Positions 8,358 to 16,971 of a stretch of 53,584 nt of DNA are shown here, piece after piece. Below the pieces are notes generated by a model. The model ran no database searches. It was not told the DNA's origin and was given only the letters and a program-made list of their open reading frames with translations. This DNA is from Ignavibacteriaceae bacterium (GTDB lineage Bacteria > Bacteroidota > Ignavibacteria > Ignavibacteriales > Ignavibacteriaceae), in assembly GCA_031292455.1 (NCBI GenBank), contig JARLHC010000006.1:1-53584 (forward strand). Direction: 5' to 3'. The position numbers and the translations under genes are program-made. How positions within the stretch are numbered: the first letter of the stretch is position 1; the number at the start of each line of letters is the position of its first letter.

Positions 8358-10270
8358 TATTTATAACTCCTTTGCGAAGGTTTTACAAATTCAAATTGGA
8401 GCTGTTCTTTGTGGAGAACTTCAGGTTTATCAGCACCGGAATATTCCCATGCAGCCACATGGGAGCAATTTTCATCATCCCTTTTGGCCTCATTTTCTTC
8501 AGTCTGACTTTCCTCTCTAAAATGACCGCCGCAGGATTCATTTCTTTGTAAAGCATCCTCAGCGATAAGCTCACCAAGTTCAAGGAAGTCGGCAACCCTA
8601 GCAGCTTTTTCAAGTGACTGATTTATTTCTTCATTAGTTCCGATGATTTTAACATTTTTCCAGAAATCATCACGTATATCTTTAATCATTTTTTTAGCTT
8701 TATTGAGACCTTCCGCATTACGAGACATTCCCACATAATCCCACATAACAATACCGAGTTCCCTATGCAATTCATCGACAGTTTTACTTCCATTTATATT
8801 TAACAAACGTTTAATTTTATTGTCTACTTCTTTCTCAGAGTTTTTAAATTCCGGAGCATCGGTAGTGAGCTTATCTTTTTTCAATTGGGCAAGATAGTCG
8901 CTGATACTATATGAAATTATGAAGTAGCCATCTGCAAGCCCCTGCATTAAAGCACTAGCGCCAAGTCGATTAGCGCCATGATCTGAGAAATTGCATTCGC
9001 CCAGGGCAAATAGTCCTGGGATTGTAGTCATTAAATTATAATCAACCCAAAGGCCGCCCATCGTATAATGTGAGGCGGGGTAGATTCTCATAGGTACTTT
9101 ATATGGATCCTCATTAGTTATCTGTTCATACATTTCAAAGAGGTTTCCATATTTTTCAATAATAGTATCTTTACCCAACCGCTGGATAGCTTCAGCGAAA
9201 TCGAGGTAGACAGCTTTACCGGTTAATCCAACGCCCTTGCCATCATCTATCATTTCCTTTGCATTTCTAGAAGCAACATCGCGCGGAACGAGGTTACCGA
9301 AAGAAGGATATTTCCTTTCAAGGAAATAATCCCTTTCGAATTCAGGAATTTCATTTGGAGCACGTTTATCTTTGGGGTCTTTCGGAACCCAAATTCTGCC
9401 ATCATTACGAAGGCTTTCGCTCATCAGCGTTAATTTTGACTGATAGCTACCTGAAACAGGAATGCAAGTAGGATGGATCTGAGTAAAACAGGGATTAGCG
9501 AACAGAGCACCTTTCTTATGTGCACGCCAGATTGCAGTTGCATTACATCCCTTTGCATTAGTAGAGAGATAAAATACATTACCGTAACCGCCGGTAGCGA
9601 GGATAACTGCATCTGCGACATAAGACTGAATTTGCCCGGACACCATATTCCTAAGGACAATACCTCTTGCACGGCCATCGACGACAACTATATCCTGAAT
9701 ATCGCTTCGGGTAAATAATTCAATATTACCCATACCGACCTGACGCATCATAGCGCTATAGGCACCGAGAAGAAGCTGCTGGCCTGTTTCCCCTCTTGCA
9801 TAAAAAGTTCTTGAGACCTGGGCTCCACCGAATGACCTGTTATCAAGAAGTCCACCATACTCTCTGGCAAAGGGAACACCCTGAGCCACGCATTGATCGA
9901 TAATATTTGAACTTACCTCAGCAAGCCGATAGACATTTGCTTCACGGGAACGGTAATCGCCGCCTTTTACAGTATCATAAAAAAGTCTATATACAGAGTC
10001 GCCATCATTCTGATAATTTTTTGAAGCATTTATACCTCCCTGAGCAGCAATACTGTGAGCTCTACGGGGGCTATCCTGATAACAGAAAGCTTTAACTTTA
10101 TAGCCCAATTCAGCAAGAGAAGCGGCAGCAGAAGCACCGGCAAGACCAGTTCCGACGACAATTATTTCATATTTTCTTTTATTAGCAGGATTTACAAGTT
10201 TATAATTAAACTTCTGGTTACTCCACTTTTCAGCCAAGTTGCCAGCTGGGATTTTTGAATCTAATTTCAT
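8357..10270 (-). CDS. sdhA: Succinate dehydrogenase/fumarate reductase flavoprotein subunit
   Basis: Catalytic flavoprotein of complex II that interconverts succinate and fumarate. It has the FAD dinucleotide fold [19 protein letters not shown] near the N-terminus, the covalent-FAD region [13 protein letters not shown], the substrate-loop motif SHYTMGG and the later FALGECN. At 637 residues it has the usual type-B length. I chose the ATG at 10270 over the in-frame ATG at 10288, because the GGGAGG ribosome binding site (about 10276-10281) falls between them and inside the longer reading frame. The gene starts one base after the sdhC stop and ends overlapping the sdhB start, so expression of the three subunits is linked. 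The C-terminus carries a cysteine- and histidine-containing segment typical of this family. Confidence 0.96.
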   Translation of the reverse strand: MKLDSKIPAGNLAEKWSNQKFNYKLVNPANKRKYEIIVVGTGLAGASAAASLAELGYKVKAFCYQDSPRRAHSIAAQGGINASKNYQNDGDSVYRLFYDTVKGGDYRSREANVYRLAEVSSNIIDQCVAQGVPFAREYGGLLDNRSFGGAQVSRTFYARGETGQQLLLGAYSAMMRQVGMGNIELFTRSDIQDIVVVDGRARGIVLRNMVSGQIQSYVADAVILATGGYGNVFYLSTNAKGCNATAIWRAHKKGALFANPCFTQIHPTCIPVSGSYQSKLTLMSESLRNDGRIWVPKDPKDKRAPNEIPEFERDYFLERKYPSFGNLVPRDVASRNAKEMIDDGKGVGLTGKAVYLDFAEAIQRLGKDTIIEKYGNLFEMYEQITNEDPYKVPMRIYPASHYTMGGLWVDYNLMTTIPGLFALGECNFSDHGANRLGASALMQGLADGYFIISYSISDYLAQLKKDKLTTDAPEFKNSEKEVDNKIKRLLNINGSKTVDELHRELGIVMWDYVGMSRNAEGLNKAKKMIKDIRDDFWKNVKIIGTNEEINQSLEKAARVADFLELGELIAEDALQRNESCGGHFREESQTEENEAKRDDENCSHVAAWEYSGADKPEVLHKEQLQFEFVKPSQRSYK

Positions 10271-10271
10271 A

Positions 10272-10946
10272 TTAATAACCTCCCGCATTATGAAGATAGA
10301 GGAAATAAACCGGTATTAAAGCAAATCCGGCGCAGATAAGAATGGACAGGATTACTCCGAAACTTTTAAGGAAGGGAGTATATTTATTGTGTCTTAGCCC
10401 CAAAGTTTGAAAGGCACTCTGGAATGCATGGACGAGGTGGAAGGCAAGTAAAATCATAGCAAATATATAGAACCAGGAATAGAGGGGGTTTTCAAAAGTT
10501 TTAACAACACCCTGATACATTGTATCACCCGGATTTCCGAGTCGATAGTTAACGAAAAATGATTTTAGATGTATTACCAGGAAAATAAATATTATGGAAC
10601 CACTTTGAATCATAAAGCGTGAGAAGAAGGAACTATTTTCAGAAGCTCTGTTTACGAGATATGGGATGCCCTTAGCTTTCCTATTAGTCCACCAAAGGCG
10701 AGCTCCATTGATAGAATGGTATAACAGGAAGAAGAAGAGGCCAAACTCAATAATTCTGAGGGGAATATTATAGGAGCTGCCCAGAACCTCAGCATATATC
10801 GTGTAAGCTTCACCATTATCATTATTTAAAAGTAAAAGGTTTGCAATTACGTGCTCGATCAAAAAGAGGTATAAGAATAATCCGGTTAAAGCCATAACCA
10901 GTTTCTTACCAACAGATGAGTCTATAAATTTTAAAAACCAACCCAT
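10272..10946 (-). CDS. sdhC: Succinate dehydrogenase cytochrome b subunit
   Basis: Membrane anchor of complex II, 224 residues, with about five hydrophobic segments. Histidines suited to bind two hemes sit in or next to these helices, for example in [22 protein letters not shown] and [10 protein letters not shown]. This single large anchor that carries diheme cytochrome b is the type-B form that works with menaquinone, matching the Bacteroidota-like setting. GAGGAGA lies a few bases before the ATG at 10946. It is the first gene of sdhC-sdhA-sdhB; the promoter should lie in the region upstream of 10946, which is shared with the divergent cobalamin riboswitch unit. Confidence 0.94.
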   Translation of the reverse strand: MGWFLKFIDSSVGKKLVMALTGLFLYLFLIEHVIANLLLLNNDNGEAYTIYAEVLGSSYNIPLRIIEFGLFFFLLYHSINGARLWWTNRKAKGIPYLVNRASENSSFFSRFMIQSGSIIFIFLVIHLKSFFVNYRLGNPGDTMYQGVVKTFENPLYSWFYIFAMILLAFHLVHAFQSAFQTLGLRHNKYTPFLKSFGVILSILICAGFALIPVYFLYLHNAGGY

Positions 10947-11132
10947 TAAATTCTCCTCATATAGGTAAGTTCGGAAATTAGGTCAATGAATTAAATTTTT
11001 ATGAATAAAACTTGTGAAACTTATTCAATAGGGGAAAGAAATGCAATATAATAAGGATTAAAATTAAGGTTTTTTTGCTGAAGGATAGGACTGATTGAAT
11101 TTTTCTTATAAGCACATATAACAAAAAACTAT

Positions 11133-11161
11133 TTGAGAGTTCCAGTAGAAAAGATTATTTT
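11133..11161 (+). promoter_or_regulatory. Likely sigma-70 promoter for the cobalamin riboswitch unit
   Basis: TTGAGA at 11133-11138 and TATTTT at 11156-11161 are spaced by 17 bases. Transcription would start near 11168, just ahead of the aptamer. The upstream pair at 11095/11117 is an alternative. Confidence 0.4.
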
Positions 11162-11182
11162 AGAAACAAGTTCTTTTAGGTA

Positions 11183-11287
11183 TTACGGTGTCCCGGGTAG
11201 AACGGGAAAGATAGGGAATCCGGTGGAAATCCGGAGCTGACGCGCAACTGTAAAGATAATAAAATCAAGCCAGGAGACCTGCCGTAA
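11183..11287 (+). promoter_or_regulatory. Cobalamin riboswitch aptamer
   Basis: Contains the conserved cobalamin riboswitch landmarks in order: GGGAATCCGGTGGAAATCC, then GCTGACGCGCAACTGTAA, and the B12 box AAGCCAGGAGACCTGCC at 11267-11283. The ends TTACGG (11183-11188) and CCGTAA (11282-11287) form a perfect P1 helix. It precedes a TonB-dependent receptor gene, the most common target of this riboswitch in Gram-negative bacteria. Binding of adenosylcobalamin or another cobamide is expected to lower expression of the genes downstream. Confidence 0.95.
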
Positions 11288-11302
11288 ATTATTATAAACA
11301 AC

Positions 11303-11339
11303 CTTCGCGGGTGAGGTTGGATTTAGCTTACCCACGAAG
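11303..11339 (+). promoter_or_regulatory. Hairpin after the aptamer (probable P13/expression platform)
   Basis: CTTCGCGGGTGAG (11303-11315) pairs with CTTACCCACGAAG (11327-11339), with one C-A mismatch and one G-T pair, around an 11-base loop. The loop contains GGATTT (11319-11324), complementary to AAATCC (11227-11232) in the L5 part of the aptamer, as needed for a kissing-loop switch. No T run follows, so translational control is more likely than termination. Confidence 0.6.
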
Positions 11340-11376
11340 TTACACCAATAAATAATTATTTCAGGGAGTAACTTCT

Positions 11377-13290
11377 ATGTTCAAATATTTCTATTATACT
11401 TTGTTATTACTGATCTTTCCAATCTGCATATTTCCGCAGAGAAGGGATTCGATTAAAACCTACCAGCTATCAGATATTGTTATTTCGGCAACAAGAACAG
11501 AAAATTCCATTATGGAATTAGCAAATTCCATTACCATAATCGATTCGGCAGAAATTGCAAGAAGGAATAAGACCACAGTATTTGATCTACTGAAAGAGGA
11601 ATACGGATTAAGTTTCACACAGGATGGTGGGGCAAATAAACTGTCATATATTTATACAAGGGGCGCGAACTCAAACCATACATTAGTGTTAATTGACGGA
11701 GTAGAAGCAAACATGCCAAGTGATCCGGGGAACTCATATGATTTCTCTTTTCTGCCTCCGGACAATATAGAAAGAATTGAAATATTGAGAGGACCACAGA
11801 GTCCTCTTTACGGTTCAGATGCAATGGCGGGAGTGATAAATATTATTACCAAGAAAGGAGACGGCGGACCTAATATATTACTCACAAGTGAAGGGGGATC
11901 GTACAGAACATACAGAGGGACAGCCGGATTAAATGGAAGTGCAGATATATTCAACTATTCAGTGAGTTTATCAAGATTTAAGACTATGGGATTTTCATCG
12001 GCATCAACAAGATATGGGAATAGTGAAAGGGACGGATCAGATAATTATAATCTGTCATCACGATTCGGATTAGATCTGGATGATATTTTGAGTTTTAATT
12101 TTTTCTATCGATTTTCGAAAGGGAGTTCTGATTATGATCAATGGGGAGGATTACATGGTGATGATCCCACTTATATATTCAATATGGAGGAAGGAGCTTT
12201 AAGAGGAGAAGCGGCATTGTCGTTATTTGACGGAATATGGAAGCTGACATTGGGAGGATCATTTTTCAGAAATGTAAGGAGATATTCATTTGATTCAACC
12301 ACCTACAATACATATTCTTCAAGAAGCCTTTATGACGGGCGCAAAGTTAATTTAGACTGGCAGAATAATATTCAAGTTAACAGCTGGAATCTTTTTACAT
12401 TAGGGATTGAATCAGTTAATGAAAGTGCTAATTCAGAGTATTATTACGGAACGAATTTGAGTTTATTTCCAGATAAGAGGACCTATACTACAGGAATATA
12501 TTTACAGGACCAGATAAAGACACAATATAATTTCTTTACAACAGTGGGAGTGAGATTTGATAAGCATAATCTTACTGGAGAAGTTACCACATACAGAATA
12601 GCACCAGCATACATAATTCCCGAAACCGGGACCAAATTAAAGCTGACTTACGGTACAGCATTCCACTCCCCTTCCCTATTTAATCTTTATGATCCGGCAT
12701 ATGGGAACCCCTTATTAAAACCAGAACGGAACAAAGGCTGGGATGCCGGAATAGAACAGAATCTTTACCATAATAATATTTCATTAGGGATAACATATTT
12801 TAATAACCAGTTTGAGGATTTATTCGGTTATGACAATAATTTTAAGACTATCAATATTGACAAAGCAGAAACGTACGGTATTGAGTTCTTTTCCACAACT
12901 ATTATTACAGCAAAGGCCAAACTTAAATTTAACTATACATACACAAAAGCCACAGAATTAGAAGGACCGGATAAAGGGGAGCCATTATTACGCAGACCCA
13001 AGGATAAAATAGATTTTATATTATTTTACAATATCAGTCATGAATTAAGCGCAACAGCAGAATTAACATATTTAAGCAAAAGAGATGATGAATATTACCC
13101 TGCTTATGTACCAGTACGGGTAACATTACCCGGGTATGCAATTGTAAATTTATCGGCAAGTTATGATTTATATTCATATATGGAGATATATGGAAGGGTT
13201 GATAATTTATTTAATACATATTATGAAGAAGTTTACGGATATGGAACAGCAGGATTATCAGGGTACCTGGGTTTCAAGCTGAATTTTTAG
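11377..13290 (+). CDS. btuB: TonB-dependent outer-membrane cobalamin receptor (BtuB-like)
   Basis: Outer-membrane receptor of 637 residues for energy-dependent uptake, predicted to import vitamin B12 or related cobamides. A signal peptide covers about residues 1-21, ending near IFPQ. The plug domain follows, with the TonB-box-like region DIVISATRTEN and the plug signatures VLIDGVEAN, RIEILRGPQSPLYGSDAMAG and VINIITKKG. The rest forms a 22-strand barrel and ends in an aromatic residue (GFKLNF), the signal for outer-membrane assembly. The ligand assignment rests mainly on the cobalamin riboswitch immediately upstream; the plug region also resembles BtuB. CAGGGAG upstream of the ATG serves as ribosome binding site. 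A small membrane protein gene follows, before the operon terminator. Confidence 0.92.
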   Translation: MFKYFYYTLLLLIFPICIFPQRRDSIKTYQLSDIVISATRTENSIMELANSITIIDSAEIARRNKTTVFDLLKEEYGLSFTQDGGANKLSYIYTRGANSNHTLVLIDGVEANMPSDPGNSYDFSFLPPDNIERIEILRGPQSPLYGSDAMAGVINIITKKGDGGPNILLTSEGGSYRTYRGTAGLNGSADIFNYSVSLSRFKTMGFSSASTRYGNSERDGSDNYNLSSRFGLDLDDILSFNFFYRFSKGSSDYDQWGGLHGDDPTYIFNMEEGALRGEAALSLFDGIWKLTLGGSFFRNVRRYSFDSTTYNTYSSRSLYDGRKVNLDWQNNIQVNSWNLFTLGIESVNESANSEYYYGTNLSLFPDKRTYTTGIYLQDQIKTQYNFFTTVGVRFDKHNLTGEVTTYRIAPAYIIPETGTKLKLTYGTAFHSPSLFNLYDPAYGNPLLKPERNKGWDAGIEQNLYHNNISLGITYFNNQFEDLFGYDNNFKTINIDKAETYGIEFFSTTIITAKAKLKFNYTYTKATELEGPDKGEPLLRRPKDKIDFILFYNISHELSATAELTYLSKRDDEYYPAYVPVRVTLPGYAIVNLSASYDLYSYMEIYGRVDNLFNTYYEEVYGYGTAGLSGYLGFKLNF

Positions 13291-13373
13291 ATACAGCATG
13301 TTATAAGTTTTTATTATATATTTAATTAATTAGAATGAATAAACTAAAACAGATAATTACTTCAGGAGATAAA

Positions 13374-13904
13374 ATGAATAAGAATATCTTAACCGGAAAG
13401 TTTCTATTAGCAGCCGGATTGATTTTTGCGGCAGCCTTTACGAGGTTAATCCCTCATTATCCTAATTTTACTGCAGTAGGAGCTATAGCATTATTCGGAG
13501 GCACATATTTACCAAACAGGAAACTTGCATTTGCCGTACCATTTATAGCAATGTTACTGACAGACCTGATAATAGGATTCCACCACACGATGTGGGCAGT
13601 ATACTTAAGTTTTGCCCTAATAGTATTGATAGGATTACAGGTTTCAAAGAATAAGAAAGTAACGAATATTTTCCTTGCTACATTATCCTCATCAGTATTA
13701 TTCTTTGTGATAACCAATTTTGCTCAATGGATATCCGATCCCTTTTATGCCAAGACCGGTGCCGGGCTTGCACAATGTTTTACCATGGCGATCCCATTTT
13801 TTACATACACTGCTTTAGGAGATATGTTTTATGTGGCAGTAATATTCGGAGCATATGAACTTGCAAAGACTAGATTTACCATTCCTATCAGAGTTAAAAT
13901 TTAG
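13374..13904 (+). CDS. DUF6580-like integral membrane protein, possible B12-related transporter
   Basis: Hydrophobic protein of 176 residues with about five membrane segments. It begins with the pattern PNFTAVGAIALFGGTYL shortly after the first helix, a feature I associate with the DUF6580 family of putative transport proteins that resemble ECF transporter substrate-binding subunits. I chose the ATG at 13374 because AGGAG at 13364-13368 lies five bases upstream; the ATG at 13335 has no ribosome binding site and would add 13 polar residues. It lies downstream of the cobalamin riboswitch and btuB and ends in a strong terminator, so it is part of a B12-responsive unit. A role in moving cobalamin or a precursor across the inner membrane is inference from this position; no ATPase subunit lies nearby. 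Confidence 0.75.
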   Translation: MNKNILTGKFLLAAGLIFAAAFTRLIPHYPNFTAVGAIALFGGTYLPNRKLAFAVPFIAMLLTDLIIGFHHTMWAVYLSFALIVLIGLQVSKNKKVTNIFLATLSSSVLFFVITNFAQWISDPFYAKTGAGLAQCFTMAIPFFTYTALGDMFYVAVIFGAYELAKTRFTIPIRVKI

Positions 13905-13922
13905 TTCCTAAAATATTACAGA

Positions 13923-13956
13923 AAAGCCGCTAAAGAAATAAATCCTTAGCGGCTTT
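13923..13956 (+). terminator. Terminator of the btuB unit
   Basis: AAAGCCGCTAA (13923-13933) pairs perfectly with TTAGCGGCTTT (13946-13956). The T run after the stem is short, so part of the T tract is inside the stem. Confidence 0.75.
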
Positions 13957-14100
13957 ACATACTTGTGGGGACAAAGTCAAAGTGACAATTTACAAACGAA
14001 ATATTCCACTGACATTTTATTTAAGAAATATATAATAGTGTGTTTTATTATATATTAAGGAATAGAGAAAAAGGAATAATCATTATCCAGGATACAGGAA

Positions 14101-15333
14101 ATGGAACCAAAGAAACTATATAAGACTGTCGAGACAATTGCATCAAAGAATTTTCCATCCAATACTGAGATGCTGATATCAGTAATACGGGAGTTAATAG
14201 AAAACTATGCAATAAATCTAACCGGTGGAAGGCTATGGGAACTAAACACTGATTCCGGTACATACAAATTGATATTCCAGACAGGCAAGGTAGACAAGAT
14301 AGAGGATAATTTTTCAATAAAAATTGATGAGTATCCGATATTTGATCTAATAGCTAAAGAGAGGACAGTAGTAGACAATGAGACTAATATGATATTAAGA
14401 AGCAAGGGTATATTTAAATATTCGGCTTCAGGCGTAGGAGACAGGATAAAATATGACGGAAAGACTTATTATGAATATCTACTTGCACTTAACAGCAATG
14501 ACATAAATGAAGAATTTTTAATTACACTTAATATTATAGCCACTGCATTGACATCCAAGATTAAGTCAAGGAAATATCATTTAAGGGCAAAGGAACTACG
14601 AGCAGATATCGATAAAGCGAGGGAGCTTCAAAAGAGCATATTGCCAGAGCATGAATATAAGTTTCACAATTACGAATTATTCGGAATAACTGATCCTGCT
14701 GAAATAGTGGGGGGAGATTTTTTTGATTATCTTGATATAGGAGGGGACTCGCAGAGACTTGGTGTGACAGTAGGAGATGCTGCGAGCAAAGGGGTAAGCG
14801 CAGCAGCGGAGGCAATGTATATATCGGGAGCATTGCGGATGGCATCAAACTTTGAGATTAATATTTTACCTTTAATGAAACGCATGAACCAATTAGTTAA
14901 TAAGATATTTGCCGATGATAAATTTGCATCACTATTTTACGGTGAGTTAACCAATGATAAAAGCGGATTATTTCTTTATGCGAATGCAGGGCACAATCCC
15001 CCGTTATTCGTAAAGAAAGGAACTGATAAGATAATATTTTTAGACTCAACAGGACCGGTATTAGGACCTGCACCACAGGCAATTTACACTATAGGAAGTA
15101 TAAACTTTGGATTAGGGGATGTGCTACTTATATTTTCAGACGGAGTAACGGAATCGGCGAATTCTGAGTTTGAGCAATATGGAGATGACCGATTGAGAAA
15201 ACTTATTACTGAAATCAGTGATAAATCATCTAAAGAAATAGCATATACAATACTGGAAGATGTTATAAAGTTTTCCAAGAACGGGCAATATTCAGATGAT
15301 AAGACACTAGTAGTGATCAAGAGAGTAAAATAA
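14101..15333 (+). CDS. PP2C-type serine phosphatase, SpoIIE/RsbU family, with N-terminal sensor-like domain
   Basis: Soluble regulator of 410 residues. The C-terminal half (about 170-410) is a SpoIIE/RsbU-type phosphatase domain that typically dephosphorylates an anti-sigma antagonist. It starts with the helical linker ELQKSILPEH and shows the metal-binding motifs VGGDFFDYLD, VGDAASKGVSAA, ANAGHNPPLF and FSDGVTESAN, all with intact aspartates. The N-terminal 160 residues look GAF-like in length and spacing but have no clear ligand motif. CCAGGA lies eight bases before the ATG at 14101. An aldehyde dehydrogenase gene follows after 14 bases with its own AGAGGAAG, so the two are probably cotranscribed. 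No STAS or anti-sigma kinase gene is nearby, so the target is unknown. Confidence 0.9.
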   Translation: MEPKKLYKTVETIASKNFPSNTEMLISVIRELIENYAINLTGGRLWELNTDSGTYKLIFQTGKVDKIEDNFSIKIDEYPIFDLIAKERTVVDNETNMILRSKGIFKYSASGVGDRIKYDGKTYYEYLLALNSNDINEEFLITLNIIATALTSKIKSRKYHLRAKELRADIDKARELQKSILPEHEYKFHNYELFGITDPAEIVGGDFFDYLDIGGDSQRLGVTVGDAASKGVSAAAEAMYISGALRMASNFEINILPLMKRMNQLVNKIFADDKFASLFYGELTNDKSGLFLYANAGHNPPLFVKKGTDKIIFLDSTGPVLGPAPQAIYTIGSINFGLGDVLLIFSDGVTESANSEFEQYGDDRLRKLITEISDKSSKEIAYTILEDVIKFSKNGQYSDDKTLVVIKRVK

Positions 15334-15347
15334 GAGGAAGAATTGAT

Positions 15348-16712
15348 ATGATAAAATCTTTTAACCCAGCAACGGAAGAAGAAATTAAATCATATACAGC
15401 AATGGGGAAAGATGAAACAGACCGCATCATTATTAACGCTGATAATTCATTTGATATATGGAAGAGAACGAGTTTTTCACTAAGAGCAGAAAGAATGAAA
15501 GCTGCGGGAAAAGTATTAAGGCAAAGGAGAGAGAGCTTGTCAATATTAATGACAGCAGAGATGGGAAAACCGATTACACAGTCACGTAGTGAGATAGATA
15601 AATGTGCTTTTGTTTGCTATTACTATGCTGAGAATGCGGAGAGGTTTTTACAAGATGAGACAGTAGAAACCGATGCAACAAAGAGTTTTATAACATACCA
15701 GCCATTGGGGGTAATATTAGCGATAATGCCATGGAATTTTCCTTTCTGGCAAGTATTCCGTTTTGCTGCTCCGAACATAATGGCAGGAAATGCAGGTATA
15801 CTTAAGCATTCTTCAAATGTAACGGGATGCGGATTAGCGATTGAGAATATTTTCAGAGAGGCAGGATTCCCGGAAAACCTATTCAGGACTTTGATTATTG
15901 ATTCCTGCAAAGTTGGAGACATTATCAAGAATGACAGAATAAAGGGGGTAACATTGACAGGGAGTACTGCCGCAGGGAAATCTGTTGCGGCAATTGCAGG
16001 ATCGGTAATAAAGAAATCAGTTCTTGAATTAGGAGGAAGTGATCCCTATATAATTTTAGAAGATGCAGAACTTGAAAAAGCTGCTGAAATATGTGTGAAT
16101 TCGAGATTGATTAATAGCGGACAGAGCTGTATCGCAGCCAAAAGGTTTATAATAGTCAATGAAGTCTACCGGAAATTTGAGGACTTATTTGTTGAGAAGA
16201 TGAAATCCAAAGTTATGGGTGATCCAATGAAAGAGGATACAATTGTTGGGCCACAAGCTAGAAATGATCTCAGAGCAGGTTTACATGAACAGGTAATTAA
16301 GAGTGTTAGATCAGGAGCCAAGGTAATAATAGGGGGAAAAATCCCCGATAATAAAGGAGCATTTTATCCTCCTACAGTACTTACAAATGTTGAACCGGAG
16401 ATGCCAGCGTATAAGGAAGAGTTATTTGGTCCAGTTGCGTGCTTAATAAGAGTAAAGAATGAAGCTGATGCAATAAGGATAGCGAACGATTCAGTTTTCG
16501 GGTTAGGGGGTGCTGTATTCACTCAAGATATAGCACGCGGAGAAAGGATTGCAAGAGAAGAGTTAAATGCGGGGAATTGTTTTGTTAATGAATCAGTAAA
16601 GTCCGATCCACGACTTCCCTTTGGGGGGGTGAAGGAATCGGGATATGGAAGGGAGTTATCCGTATCAGGGATAAAGGAATTTGTTAATATAAAAACTGTG
16701 TACAGGAAATAG
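15348..16712 (+). CDS. Aldehyde dehydrogenase, succinate-semialdehyde dehydrogenase type
   Basis: NAD(P)-dependent aldehyde dehydrogenase of 454 residues. The catalytic cysteine is Cys261 in NSGQSC and the general base is Glu227 in LELGG; GSTAAG is the Rossmann nucleotide loop. The N-terminal signature PWNFPFWQVFRFAAPNIMAG, and the overall length near 455, match the short succinate-semialdehyde dehydrogenase group (Sad/YneI) that converts succinate semialdehyde to succinate. Substrate is not certain because related enzymes act on other semialdehydes. The C-terminal FGGVKESGYGRELS is also typical. It has a good ribosome binding site (AGAGGAAG) 14 bases after the phosphatase gene. It is about 32 kb from the microcompartment shell genes and shows no N-terminal encapsulation-type helix, so it is not an obvious cargo. 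Confidence 0.88.
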   Translation: MIKSFNPATEEEIKSYTAMGKDETDRIIINADNSFDIWKRTSFSLRAERMKAAGKVLRQRRESLSILMTAEMGKPITQSRSEIDKCAFVCYYYAENAERFLQDETVETDATKSFITYQPLGVILAIMPWNFPFWQVFRFAAPNIMAGNAGILKHSSNVTGCGLAIENIFREAGFPENLFRTLIIDSCKVGDIIKNDRIKGVTLTGSTAAGKSVAAIAGSVIKKSVLELGGSDPYIILEDAELEKAAEICVNSRLINSGQSCIAAKRFIIVNEVYRKFEDLFVEKMKSKVMGDPMKEDTIVGPQARNDLRAGLHEQVIKSVRSGAKVIIGGKIPDNKGAFYPPTVLTNVEPEMPAYKEELFGPVACLIRVKNEADAIRIANDSVFGLGGAVFTQDIARGERIAREELNAGNCFVNESVKSDPRLPFGGVKESGYGRELSVSGIKEFVNIKTVYRK

Positions 16713-16763
16713 AGTATTATAAAGCTGCGATTAAAATTTTAGAGTAAATAAATAAAAAAGGAC

Positions 16764-16792
16764 TTGACTAAAAGGCAAACAAATTATATAAT
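16764..16792 (+). promoter_or_regulatory. Near-consensus sigma-70 promoter of an RNA gene
   Basis: TTGACT at 16764-16769, then exactly 17 bases, then the perfect TATAAT at 16787-16792, giving a predicted start at the G near 16799. No open reading frame lies downstream on this strand before the convergent methyltransferase gene. Confidence 0.75.
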
Positions 16793-16798
16793 ATAGGG

Positions 16799-16935
16799 GC
16801 ATATTTAACCTTCCGAAAGCATAATCCCAATGATTTTCAGTGCGCTAAAAGTCGTTAAAAAGCAGGTGAAAGGCCGATACAGAGCGGAAATAGAGTAATA
16901 GCTCATAGGGGGAGGTTACAGACCAGTTATTAAGA
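16799..16935 (+). ncRNA. Candidate structured small RNA, family unknown
   Basis: ORF-free segment that starts at the predicted +1 of a near-consensus promoter. An outer helix joins AACCTTCC (16807-16814) with GGGAGGTT (16910-16917). Inside it, TGATTTT (16831-16837) pairs with AAAAGTCG (16848-16854), with wobble and one end pair, and GAGC (16882-16885) pairs with GCTC (16901-16904). I could not match it to 6S RNA, SRP RNA, tmRNA or RNase P from remembered motifs. Two 11-base stretches, GGTGAAAGGCC and GTAATAGCTCA, also occur in bacterial 23S rRNA domain II, but this may be chance. No convincing terminator is visible, so the 3' end is a guess. Confidence 0.5.
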
Positions 16936-16971
16936 TATATCTTTTGATTGAGGGGAAGGGGGATTGATGAA

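Larger units (their letters stand above)
10947..11376. other. Divergent regulatory region between sdhC and btuB
   Basis: A 430-base gene-free stretch. The left third must hold the sdhC promoter on the minus strand, which I could not place confidently. The right two thirds hold plus-strand promoter-like elements, a cobalamin riboswitch aptamer, a downstream hairpin and the btuB ribosome binding site CAGGGAG. A second promoter-like pair, TTGAAT (11095-11100) with TATAAC (11117-11122), lies upstream of the one annotated. Confidence 0.7.

Noticed and set aside
10271-10288. Longer start for sdhA at 10288
   Set aside because: The ribosome binding site GGGAGG lies within that extension, so the ATG at 10270 is the better start.
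15348-16712. Aldehyde dehydrogenase as cargo of the microcompartment
   Set aside because: It is about 32 kb from the shell genes, is in a different operon and shows no extra N-terminal encapsulation helix.
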